Shown here: positions 42,510 through 51,105 of the stretch, piece by piece
Layout: each line of letters starts with the position of its first letter
How positions within the stretch are numbered: the stretch's first letter is position 1
Source: Trichomonas vaginalis G3
Taxonomy: Eukaryota > Parabasalia > Trichomonadida > Trichomonadidae
DNA: 64,000 bases
Direction of reading: 5' to 3'
NCBI RefSeq assembly: GCF_026262505.1
Contig: NC_067204.1
Span: 7,721,797 to 7,785,796, forward strand
Notes under the pieces: generated by a model
Told to the model about the DNA's origin: nothing
Seen by the model: the letters and a program-made list of their open reading frames with translations, nothing else
The model's database searches: none
Made by a program: the position numbers and the translations under genes

Positions 42510-42748
42510 GGAGGGTGAGAGATATTATTTCATACAATACTACTCTCACCCTCCAATTCCCAGCCAAAATGGCTAAAAATTGCCCGCAATTGTTCACATT
42601 GCGGGCAATTTTTAGCCATTTTGGCTTGGAACTAGAGCCTGCGAGGTACATGGATAGTATCAGTACCTCACAGGCTCTAGTTCTCTATATGGCGCCGAGA
42701 AATTTTGGTGAAATGTGGTCGCATTTCACCAAAATTTTTTTCGGCGCC
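42510..42748. repeat. hairpin array 4 in the Ginger-like element
   Basis: Four adjacent stems: GGAGGGTGAGAG-TATT (42510-42554), CCAAAATGGCTAAAAATTGC (42564-42625), GAACTAGAGCCTG-GAGGTAC (42629-42685) and GGCGCCGA-AAATTTTGGTG (42691-42748), each followed by its near-perfect reverse. The GGAGGGTGAGAG half-stem then repeats at 42758. Confidence 0.85.
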
Positions 42749-42907
42749 ATAGGATGAATTGGAGGGTGAGAGATCTTATTTCATAAAATACTACTCTCAC
42801 CCTCAATTTTAATTACTTAAACTCATTCTATTTTTTTGACATGTAAATGTCACTTTTACTGAGATCTGACACAATGTCAGATCTCTTTTTTTCGTATATA
42901 AGATTTG

Positions 42908-44197
42908 CGAATGAATGGTCTTCTCAAGCAAGATGTCCCTAAAGATTCTGGCGAATCTGTTGTTTTCGGCATCAAGCTCTTCCAGGGCCTTCATTGCATT
43001 ATAGATGCAAGGATAGACCCTGGAAAGTGGAGACTTCGGGTCTTCGAAGATCAGGACCAAGCTGGCGAAGATGACGGAACACTTATAAAGATCTTCTGTT
43101 CCGTCAGGAATGGAATGGAATGGAATAATGTCACCTTCGCCCGCTTGGTCCAGATAAAATGGAGAGGATAGATGAAGGATACCCATCTTGTTTCGACATT
43201 GGATGGGCATCTTGATCCAAAAACCTCGACATGCTGGCGGCATATTTCGGCAACTTCCAGCAATTGATCCTTCAATGGTGAAATTGCTGGATGGTTCATT
43301 GCCGCCTTATAAGCATTGTGTACCCTGTGGCAAATACAGGGTACAACAATGATTTCCTTCATCCATTGCACCTTGGATAAGGCAAGGATGGAATTATCCT
43401 TACCAGTAAGTGCAGCCAATTGTGCTGTTCCTCCATCAACTATGACACAGCCGATCTGCACGTGACAATCATGGATTGCCTTCAATCCATTATTGATCGC
43501 GAGTGTGTAGTTGGCAGTCTTCAATCCAGTCATTCTTTCTGTATGGGCTGGATAAACTGAATTGGAAAGCAAGGATTTTCCAACACAAAGTCGAGTAAAG
43601 ATCTCTTCTGTGTGGTACCTTCGTCTAGAGCGACACTAGCGTAAGGCATGCTGAACGTAGAGAAGCGCGCCATAATACTTGAATGAATCTCTTTGGATGT
43701 CTGTATGAGTATATCTTTGAGCTTATCGCGCTTGTAATGAGGGATTTTTTCCATTCCAACTTGTATTGCAGTTTTTCCATTCTCCTTTGATGTTGTATAG
43801 CCTAAACAAAAGCTATACACAATTAAGTTGTATATTTCGTCACTTTCCCCTGTGCTGAGAGAGATATTATGCTTTGCTAATAGGATAGCTAATCTGCGAA
43901 AAATTCCATCAGCATTAAATTCAACAGAACCTTCCATTTGTGATTCTGTAGATAATATAAAATTTCGAATATCTTTTTGTTTTGCACTATCAGGGAAACA
44001 TTTATGAAGCTTCCCATTGCTGATTTCTTTTTTTAGGTGATCATCTCTTTTTTTAAAGGCGCATCTGAATGAATCTCCATCTTGGGTGGGAACCTGAGCA
44101 GTACAACCCATAATCCAATGTTGGATTTTGCATTATACTCTAATTTTTCATAAGTCCTTTCATCACCAGGATATTTTTCATATCTGGAATTTGTCAT
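42908..44197 (-). pseudogene. hAT transposase, N-terminal and central block
   Basis: A start is proposed at ATG 44197 (MTNSRYEKYPGDERTYEKLE). A likely zinc-finger-like N-region (IQHWIMGCTAQV ... DSFRCAFKKRDDHLK) follows after one frameshift near 44,130. hAT landmarks: VALDEGTTQKRSLLDFVLEN (first catalytic D region), VIVDGGTAQLAALTG (second D), CICHRVHNAYKAA (CxxH) and SNVETRWVSF (RW motif). Further frameshifts lie near 43,570 and between about 43,130 and 43,180. The block ends at the 5-bp duplication next to the Ginger-like element; the C-terminal dimerisation part is at 33450-34152. The gene is dead. Confidence 0.88.
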
Positions 44198-44379
44198 TGC
44201 TTATATAAAAATGATTAAATTTGTGTCTTTTTAATTTTTTACACAATATACTTAAAATACTATTTTCAACATTTTTTAAAATAAAAATTTTAAAATAATC
44301 TCTAAGAAAAAATTCTATTTGTGTTATTGTTACATTCATAACATCATCTAGAGTGATATAAACTAAGTATCAATATTTT

Positions 44380-44776
44380 GAAATTGAACACGCCAAAAAT
44401 TTGATAATCCACATTCAATATTTTGTAAGTGGCGTACTTTTTGAATACTCGCCATACGCCTTGGAGTTCTCAATTTTGAATTCGCCTTTATTTGGGCGAC
44501 CTCAGAAAAATACGCCATTAAGAAAATATTGTATGAGATTTTAAATTTGAACACGCTCTACCTTAAGGAATTAAATTTATTAAGATATATTTACATATAA
44601 TAAACGAGTGCTTAAAAAATGTATTTAATCGCTTATGTAAGTTCCAAAAAAATCACGAAAATTAAAAAATCAAGATTAAAATTTTATTTTTAATTTTTGA
44701 ATTTCTCAAATGGCGAAATATTTGGGCGAACAAAAAAAATGTACGCCCGGTCAAATGGCGTAATTAGCGCATTCCT
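44380..44776. repeat. hAT right subterminal region with repeated GGCG/CGCC motifs
   Basis: ACGCCA, GTGGCGTAC, CTCGCCATACGCC, TTCGCC, TACGCCATTA, AATGGCGAAAT, GTACGCCCGG and AATGGCGTAATTA occur within 400 bp of otherwise AT-rich DNA. The left end has the same TTACGCCAT and AATACGCCATTT. Such subterminal repeats are usual binding sites for hAT transposases. Confidence 0.65.
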
Positions 44777-45433
44777 ACTTGAATCTCACTAAATAAAAAC
44801 AAATGTTTTATAAATTAAATAATCTTTTTTTCCCCAACTTCTGAACATAACTATTTTTATAAATAATGCTTTTTTTATCAACTCAAATTGCTCTATTTAA
44901 TCATCAATTAAATTCTGATATGATTATTGTGCTCCTTTTTGATTAATCATTTCTAAACATAAAAGATATATTTTATTGTTCATTTTTCACCTTTCACAAT
45001 TAAAATAGTAAGGATATATGATATTGGATATAGGATATGAGCATTTTTATTAGATAATTGATTATAAAAAAGAAAGAGACATGTTTGAATAATGAGTGAT
45101 TTATCATAAATATAATTAGCGTTTTCGAATGTCTTTGTATCGTCCATTAATCATGATTTGAGGCTTGATATTATGAGTGATTTGGATATCTTCACATGAA
45201 GTATTATAAGGAATTCCAGAATTTACAATCATGTTAATGTAATTAACTGTCGTATTCTCAATAGTTGGACATCGAATAGATTTGCATTTAACGAATGCAT
45301 ATTCATCAACACTCTTAACTGAGATTGGGAAGTTGATGTATTTAAGGTTCAAACAGTAAAAGAACGCATATTTTTGAATGAAAGAAACGCTATATGGCAA
45401 TATTGTGATATTCACAATATTATTACATTTATT
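44777..45433. repeat. right half of the duplicated host segment
   Basis: Continues the copy begun at 30975: matches 27443-28110, that is the last codons and 3' flank of the ubiquitin-like gene, the spacer and the end of the BspA-like gene. Unlike the left half it has several small differences and gaps in the spacer. The match ends at 45433. Confidence 0.85.
45116..45433 (-). pseudogene. BspA-like C-terminal fragment (duplicate)
   Basis: Same as the 3' end of the gene at 27768 (NIVNITILPYSVSFIQKYAF, NYINMIVNSGIPYNTSCEDI, INGRYKDIRKR), with a few residue changes and a short internal deletion. It is cut at 45433 by the GGGTGCACACGAGAGG repeat, so only about 105 codons remain. Confidence 0.85.
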
Positions 45434-45830
45434 AAGGGTGCACACGAGAGGATCATGTAAACTTCAGAATTTAGAACCTTATTTTTAGGCATTATCTTGG
45501 CTACCTATTTAGGCTCGAAAAGCAAAAAATATCAAAAAATACAACTTGACTCCATTATGACCCTTTCATGGAGGTAGTTTTTATCCGCTAGTATTTTCCC
45601 TTTGAATCTCTTTACAATTCGAAATCAAATTCAAATCTCAGTAGAAGAAAGGAAGAATCGACTTACTACGGTTGTAATACGAATAAATACATATATTTAA
45701 TTATTTTTATTTACATAATAATTGTTTGAAGCTCATATTCCATCAAATTTTTAAATAAAAACATTTAAAATGTTGAAAATGTTCATATATTTTAATAGGG
45801 TTTTGGCACTTTATTGAGGAATTACTACAT
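45434..45830. repeat. direct repeat copy 1 (GGGTGCACACGAGAGGATC)
   Basis: From AAGGGTGCACACGAGAGG to ATTACTACATACATA. The copy at 46828-47028 has the same start and end but lacks about 200 bp of the middle. The two copies flank the MULE-like end and the GC-rich repeats. Confidence 0.8.
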
Positions 45831-46325
45831 ACATAGTCGAACTGAACTTGATATTTTGAAATTTAAATTATTTATCAAAATTAAAATTTAACTTGAAATT
45901 TATAATTATTTAGTCATATTTTGCATAATTCTAAGTAGATTTTGTAAAAAATCAAGAAAGAAAAATTTTAAGGGAGGCTTCCGACCAGAAAGCCCTCTCA
46001 ATTTTTTGTGATGTTTACACCAAAAGTGAGATTCGTTAAGCGTTTTTCTCGTTGAATATTGAGTTTCCCGGATTTTAAGTTATTCATAAAGCTTCTCTAT
46101 ATTATACCCTATCTACTGATATGATTATTTTTGAAAAATCTCTTAAATCGACCTGCACTGAATTTTTTAGGGAAAATTCGAAATTTTCTAGGCGTTTTCT
46201 GTAACGTTTTTTTACGGAATAAAATCCGAAAAATAAATTTTTGAAGAATCATTTGGGTAGAATACTTATCGAAAATTATATTTATTATAATTTTGGTCGA
46301 TAAAAATAAGCGGATTCAAAACTGG
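45831..46325. other. AT-rich region, no gene seen
   Basis: No coding sequence recognised. Ends at a MULE-like terminus. Confidence 0.5.
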
Positions 46326-46420
46326 CGAGGGGGCACAAACTTGCCCAGTGAGGTGAAGTGAAAAATGACATGTTTACATGTCAGAAATGTAAAGTGTTAG
46401 ATTTGAAACAAAAAATGGAT
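46326..46420. mobile_element. solo MULE-like terminus
   Basis: GAGGGGGCACAAACTTGCCC parallels the MULE B end (GAGTGGGGGACAAACTCGCC), followed by GTGAAAAATGACATG. No partner end or transposase of this family is found nearby, so it is probably an end of a rearranged or decayed element. Confidence 0.45.
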
Positions 46421-46504
46421 TAATTTATTATTATATGATAGAGAGATTTGGTAAGTTACTATCAAATTTGTAAGTAAGGGGGGAAAAAGTAAGAAAGAAA
46501 AAAA

Positions 46505-46757
46505 TTTTAAAAATAAAAAGCCACTCGCTTCGCTCGCGGTTGACAAAAAGAACAAATTCGTAAAATAATTGTATGAAATTACGAAACTAAGCCACTCGCT
46601 TCGCTCGCGGCTTAAGAAAAGAACAGATTCGAAAAAAGATTGTATGAAATTACGAAACTAAGCCACTCGCTTCGCTCGCGGCTGACGAAAAGAACAGATT
46701 CGAAAAAAGATTGTACGAAACTACGAAACTAAGCCGCGAGCGAAGCGAGTGGCTTAA
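46505..46757. repeat. about 79-bp tandem repeat with GC-rich palindromes
   Basis: Three units with AAGCCACTCGCTTCGCTCGC embedded in AT-rich sequence, then the same palindrome inverted (GCCGCGAGCGAAGCGAGTGG) at 46731-46755. The inner GAGC-GAA-GC layout recalls the GC-rich mini-palindromes of Maverick 1. Confidence 0.8.
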
Positions 46758-46827
46758 GTAAACAACATATTTCAGATTATCGATACTAAAAATTTTTTTA
46801 TTTTATTACATTTTTTTGCATTTTTTT

Positions 46828-47028
46828 TAAGGGTGCACACGAGAGGATCATGTAAACTTCAGAATTTAGAACCTTATTTTTAGGCATTATCTTGGCTACC
46901 TATTTACATAATAATTGTTTGAAGCTCATATTCCATCAAATTTTTAAATAAAAACATTAAAATGTTGAAAATGTTCATATATTTTAATAGGGTTTTGGCA
47001 CTTTATTGAGGAATTACTACATACATAA
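46828..47028. repeat. direct repeat copy 2, internally shorter
   Basis: Matches 45434-45830 at both ends; the middle part is missing. Ends in a poly-A-like run before Maverick 2. Confidence 0.8.
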
Positions 47029-47050
47029 AAAGAAAAAAAAAAAAAAAAGG

Positions 47051-47160
47051 GAGTGGGGCCTCCAGGCACTTCGTGCCCTCTAGCCCTGAAGATGTTTAGT
47101 ATAAATGAAGTTTTTTTGGGTACTGGGGGCTTCCAGGCGCGTTGCGCCCTCTAGCCCATA
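47051..47160. repeat. two GC-rich nested hairpins
   Basis: Two copies of the same design: GCCTCCAGGCACTTCGTGCC then CTCTAGCCC, and GCTTCCAGGCGCGTTGCGCC then CTCTAGCCC. The central stems differ (GGCAC/GTGCC and GGCGC/GCGCC) but stay paired, so the pairing rather than the sequence is kept. Confidence 0.75.
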
Positions 47161-47318
47161 AAAATTTTTGGTAGAGCACTCAAAATAGTATAACTTTGTC
47201 CGGACAAGTAAGGGTCTATCGTCGCTACAGGAAAAGTTACAGGCGTTCCAAGGAAGTATACTTTGAGAAGCCCTTTCTGTCACTTTTCAGGAAAAAACAT
47301 TTTTATTATTATATATAA

Positions 47319-48136
47319 ATGAATTTTACAAAACCACCGTTACCCTTCTTTGGAAATAAGAGTAAATGTAAAGATATTCTATTGAGAGAACTTAAGAAAC
47401 TACCGAATGGTCTAACATTTGTAGATTTGTTCGGTGGAAGTTTCTATATATCCCATTTGTGCCATACAATATTCCCAGACTCAAAGATTATATGCAATGA
47501 CTTCGACAACTATATGGACCGTCTCAAACATATACCAGATACAAACAATATATTGAAAGAGTTAAAAGAAAAGATACCTATAGGTAAGATGGAACGTATA
47601 CCATTAGATAAGAAAAATATTGTGAGAGAGTTTTGAAAAAAGCAGAATATATAGACTGGGATAGTATATCTGCTAGACTATTATATAGTGGTTCTATAAG
47701 AGTTCATGACATTGAAACACTTATGTCAAAAGTTTTATATCTTAACTATACAAATGTTTTCAAAGAGGACATAGAAAAATATATTGAGGGTATAGAGTTT
47801 GTGAGATGTCGTTGGACAGAGTTGTATGAAAAATATAAAGACAAGGAAAATGTTTTCTTTATAGTGGACCCGCCGTTCTATAACACATGCGATTTTCAAT
47901 ACCAAGTAGACTGGACTTTGAGAGACTCTTTAGAAACTTTAGACGTTTTACATAACTGTCCATGCTTTTACTTTACATCCGATAAAAGTGGTTTGGAAAC
48001 CGTTATGAGATGGTTAGAGGACATACATGACTATGAGTTTAGATATGACAAGATAGAATATGAGAGAGGTCCTATAAACCGGAGAAAGTGTCATAACAAA
48101 GAAATTTTATTAGTAAGTAAATGTGGTTTGAAATAG
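47319..48136 (+). pseudogene. D12-class adenine DNA methyltransferase region
   Basis: N6-adenine methyltransferase of the Dam/D12 class, which would add methyl groups from AdoMet to adenines. The N-terminal AdoMet motif is PPLPFFGNKSK followed by TFVDLFGGSFYISHL; the catalytic motif is FFIVDPPFYNTCDF (DPPF/Y type). It lies at the left end of the element behind an AT-rich TATATATAA run. Broken (about one break). Such genes can mark or protect element DNA, here inferred only. Confidence 0.8.
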
Positions 48137-48252
48137 GACTACTTGTTTTAGGTTTTTTCCATTGTGTCATTTATTTCTTTGACATGGCAGAAAGATATAG
48201 AGAATATGAAGATGAACCAATGCCTGCAAACGTTCAGCATATGTACTCGTAA
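48121..48252 (+). CDS. small single-pass membrane protein (43 aa)
   Basis: ATG overlaps the last codons of the methyltransferase region by 16 bp. The sequence MWFEIGLLVLGFFHCVIYFF is one membrane helix, followed by an acidic tail (RYREYEDEPMPANVQHM). Too small for a family call; a virion or viroporin-like membrane protein is possible. Confidence 0.45.
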   Translation: MWFEIGLLVLGFFHCVIYFFDMAERYREYEDEPMPANVQHMYS

Positions 48253-48275
48253 GAGATATTTTTATCTAATATTAA
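48253..48275 (+). promoter_or_regulatory. Maverick upstream motif
   Basis: GATATTTTTATCTAATATT before ATG 48276, nearly identical to the motif before the Maverick 1 capsid region at 6868. Confidence 0.6.
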
Positions 48276-48638
48276 ATGGACGCACAGAACTTAGCGAATG
48301 CACAGCAACCTGGACAACCAAACCCAGAGAATATTCCAAATGAAGTTAGAATACAAACTGCAATGGCAAACTATGGTCAAGTGCCAACAGATGTACAAAT
48401 GCAAACTGCCATGTCAAATGACGCTGCGTTAGGTTTGCCACCATGGTATGCAAATATGAGATGGAAAGAGTTTTATACAAACCCTGAAGTGGGATATAAA
48501 CAACTTTATGCAGATGACGCGAACACAGGAGTTGACCCAGAATATGTTTTCTACCAGAGGAGAAACAGAATGTATGAGCTCCAGTTAAAGAATGCTATGG
48601 AACTCAACAGGAAACGTAAGAGACTAGGCGGACATTAG
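48276..48638 (+). CDS. unknown 120-aa capsid-associated protein
   Basis: Open frame with a glutamine/asparagine/proline-rich N-terminus (MDAQNLANAQQPGQPNPENI) and an internal duplication (VRIQTAMANYGQVPTDVQMQ / TAMSNDAALGLPP). The C-terminal helix is basic (ELQLKNAMELNRKRKRLG). It lies between element-specific small genes. The position and the basic end suggest a virion core or scaffold protein; the family is not recognised. Confidence 0.5.
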   Translation: MDAQNLANAQQPGQPNPENIPNEVRIQTAMANYGQVPTDVQMQTAMSNDAALGLPPWYANMRWKEFYTNPEVGYKQLYADDANTGVDPEYVFYQRRNRMYELQLKNAMELNRKRKRLGGH

Positions 48639-48656
48639 ATTTTTACATATAGTAAA

Positions 48657-48899
48657 ATGGGTTTCTTTGGAAGAATAGGAAACTTCTTTCGAAATGTTGG
48701 AAGAGGTATATGGAATGGAATAAAAACCGTAGGAAGAGGAATTTGGAACGGAGTCAAAAATATTGGTAAAAGAGTAGGTCAGTTCGTTGGTATTATACCT
48801 AAAGACCCTGAACCAGAAGAACAAGCTCCTGTTATACAACAGCCTGAACCTGCACCACAGTCTAGTTGGCAACCAAATCCAACACCTCAACCGTATTAA
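48657..48899 (+). CDS. small amphipathic glycine-rich protein
   Basis: 80 codons; ATG behind ATTTTTACATATAGTAAA. The N-terminal half repeats an aromatic/glycine/arginine amphipathic pattern (GFFGRIGNFFRNVGRGIWNG, IKTVGRGIWNGVKNIGK), the kind found in capsid-internal membrane-lytic or DNA-binding peptides of adenovirus-like and Polinton elements. The tail is proline/glutamine-rich. Role inferred from composition; a pVI/pX-like function is a guess. Confidence 0.5.
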   Translation: MGFFGRIGNFFRNVGRGIWNGIKTVGRGIWNGVKNIGKRVGQFVGIIPKDPEPEEQAPVIQQPEPAPQSSWQPNPTPQPY

Positions 48900-48908
48900 A
48901 AAATTATA

Positions 48909-49650
48909 TTTTTACCGTTCGATAGTAGTTGTATATGAAACTAAGTTCTAAGTAAAACGCATGGTATAATGGAATTATTCTTTTTCTTCCATCTGTTGTA
49001 AACCATACTTGAAAGTCTGAAATACTTCCACTTGGTGGTTCATATAGCTTTGTAGGTTTTTCGTAAAAGTCATTTGCCAAGCATAAGAAAGAGTTTTGTG
49101 CACCAGAAAATGAAGCATGAACGATAATAGCATCTGGGTCGAAAATATTTTCATATGTTCCATTAGGGTTTCGACTTCAAAAAGTCCGGGTGTACTGGAT
49201 ATTCTGCAGGCTGATTTAACATCCTCAGAAATCTATACCATGCCAAGTTGTTATATTTTGTAGAAATATAAACGTTTTCTCCAAGGTCTTCTATTCTATT
49301 GATTTTAACAGTTGCATTTTTCCTGTCATATATAATATCGAGATGATACTCTCCTTTCGTCAATGTTATACTGTTTGCATATTCGATATAGATATCGTTT
49401 ATTTTTTCTTGAAAAGCTTGAAGAGTTGTTTCTAAGTTTACAAGCAAAACTAACTTGTAAAAGTTTTCCCTGTTCAAATTTCTCATAACATACGTTTTTC
49501 TTTGTTATAGTATCGAACTTCAAAACCGACCGTAAATGGGAAACCATGTATGGCTTCTGAAATGAACTTCATTCTACGAAAGCCAATAGCTTTTGTGACA
49601 GATGGGTCTCTTAACCATCTTAACGGGTAGTCAAAAACGATAGCCTTCAT
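48909..49650 (-). pseudogene. minor-capsid-like region, second copy in Maverick 2
   Basis: Related piece by piece to the open gene at 55577-56434: RWLRDPSVTKAIGFRR against RWLQSPSDAKAIGFRR, and WYRFLRMLNQPAEYP against WAQFLRLLNQNEPLP. It is an old or decayed copy, broken with about three breaks. Two such genes in one element suggest a duplicated or composite origin. Confidence 0.65.
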
Positions 49651-49771
49651 GCTTTACGGTCTCTGTCTCTAAACTTTTGACCGACATTAGTAAAAAAGTT
49701 CATCTAATGGTTTAGTTGTAGCAACTCTAGAATTTTCTTTTTCTATGAAAGCATATTTATCTAGAATAAAA

Positions 49772-51105
49772 ATGTCAAATGAAACAGCGTCTATGAGAGA
49801 AATACAACACAACCGACAACTCATTATACAAGCTCTAAATAAGAACACAACAAACTTTTCAAACTATTCTAAGATATCTGAGTCATTGAAAGAAGGAAAC
49901 TTAAAACTGACATTAAACCCAATGACAGATGAGTTTCTATTTCAAGACAATAAGAACCATACTGTCTGTATAAATCCAACAAAAGGAACTTTAAACGAGA
50001 AACCTATAAATGAACTTCTTTTGAAAGCAGATGTTGACAACAAAGCTGACAAAGAATATGTAGACGATGCAATAGCAAAAGAAGAAGAAAGAGCTAACAA
50101 TGCTTATGCAACAAAGAACATACTCATCCTGAACTAGCAGACAAAAACATATGTGACAATAAAATGTCAAGTGAAGTGACAAGAGCTGAAAACGAATATT
50201 CTAAAAAGACTCATATACATTCTATATCTGATATTACAAACTTACAAGAAACCTTAAACAGGAAAAGTGCCGTTGACATACACATACCATTGCAAATATT
50301 ACAAACTTACAAGAAACCTTAAACAGGAAAAGTGACGTTGGACATACACATACCATTGGCAAATATTACAAACTTACAAGAAACCTTAAACAGGAAAAGT
50401 TGACGTTGGACATACACATACCATTGCAAATATTACAAACTTACAAGAAACCTTAAACAGGAAAAGTGCCGTTTGGACATACACATACAAGTTTTACAAC
50501 TTTTACAGCAGATGATATTACACTAAACACAACCTTGCCAAGTAAAGGTCCAACAATACCACCGGCAACAAGTCTTGTAGATACTTTGATGTCTAATGAC
50601 AATAGTATTATACATCTAAGACAGGAACTCAATGTGCTTAAACAAATTTTGCCGAATCTTATTTACCCGGTTGGCTCATTATATGTTTCAATGAACTCTA
50701 CCAGACCAGAAACAGTACTTGGTTTTGGAACTTGGACTCAAATAGTCGACAGGTTTTTGTATTGTGCAAACTCTTCAAAGGAAACAGGTGGAAGTAAAAC
50801 GATTTCAGGTGAAAACTTACCTGCACACAGTCACTACATAGATTTAAGTACATCTCGAGAAGGTTGGCATAAGCATAGATATTGGGAATGGTCAGGAATG
50901 ACAAAAGGTAAAGGATATGATGTTAAAGACGACGTTCAGTTTTGCTATAAATTGTTACTGGAGTGACACTCAGGGGAGGAGGAGACCATTCACATTTCGT
51001 TTCAGGATATACACAAACAACGGACAAAGTAAAGACTACATGCCACCTTACATGACAGTTTACGCATGTATAGAAATGCTTAGTCGTCATTTTCAACTTC
51101 TTTAG
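49772..51105 (+). pseudogene. tail-fibre-like region with phage tail-tip domain
   Basis: The likely start is ATG 49772 behind CATATTTATCTAGAATAAA. The N-terminal part is helical, followed by about four tandem repeats of about 69 bp (ITNLQETLNRKS type) at about 50,220-50,480. The C-terminal part carries the signature of tailed-phage fibre or collar tips: LIYPVGSLYVSMNSTRPETV, LGFGTWTQI, DRFLYCANSSKETGGSKT and GENLPAHSH, ending in MPPYMTVYAC. The region is broken (several breaks). A fibre-like attachment protein on a capsid-bearing element is the natural reading. Confidence 0.65.
50215..50480 (+). repeat. about 69-bp tandem repeat in the tail-fibre-like region
   Basis: Four units with AACTTACAAGAAACCTTAAA and ACATACACATACCATT. 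Unit lengths vary slightly. Confidence 0.85.

Larger units (their letters stand above)
34158..42902. mobile_element. integrase-type (Ginger-like) DNA transposon in hAT, 5-bp TSD
   Basis: Left end TGTTATATACGAAAAC; right end (inverted) CTTATATACGAAAAA. Both have ACATGTCAAAAA and AAAAGTGACA further in. ATTTG flanks both sides (34153-34157 and 42903-42907), and removing the insert with one copy keeps the hAT frame, which fixes the boundaries. It codes for a retroviral-integrase-like DDE transposase on the minus strand, with no capsid, polymerase or reverse transcriptase. It contains a MULE (36614-39978) and a palindromic element (40438-41693), so its own length is about 4.1 kb. The TGT start and the short duplication fit Ginger-type transposons; the exact superfamily is inferred. 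Confidence 0.8.
31143..44776. mobile_element. hAT transposon with nested insertions, 8-bp TSD
   Basis: Left end TAGGGATGCGACGG and right end (inverted) TAGGAATGCG match. Both run on into TTACGCCAT ... GACCG, giving imperfect terminal inverted repeats of about 30 bp. ACTTGAAT flanks both sides (31135-31142 and 44777-44784), the 8-bp duplication of the hAT superfamily. The exact end may shift by one base. The transposase lies on the minus strand in two blocks (42908-44197 and 33450-34152), separated by another transposon at 34158-42902. A further short element sits at about 32361-33397, so the native hAT was probably about 4 kb. It landed inside the duplicated host segment. Confidence 0.92.

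Noticed and set aside
34236-42902. Calling the integrase-type element a Polinton or LTR remnant
   Set aside because: It has its own terminal repeats and 5-bp duplication and no capsid, polymerase, protease or reverse transcriptase sequence. A plain DNA transposon explains it better.
42503-43171. Plus-strand frames in 42503-43171 as genes
   Set aside because: They are translations of hairpin array 4 and the antisense of the hAT transposase.
46505-46757. rRNA or other GC-rich RNA gene
   Set aside because: The GC-rich parts are only about 20 bp and tandemly repeated in AT-rich DNA.
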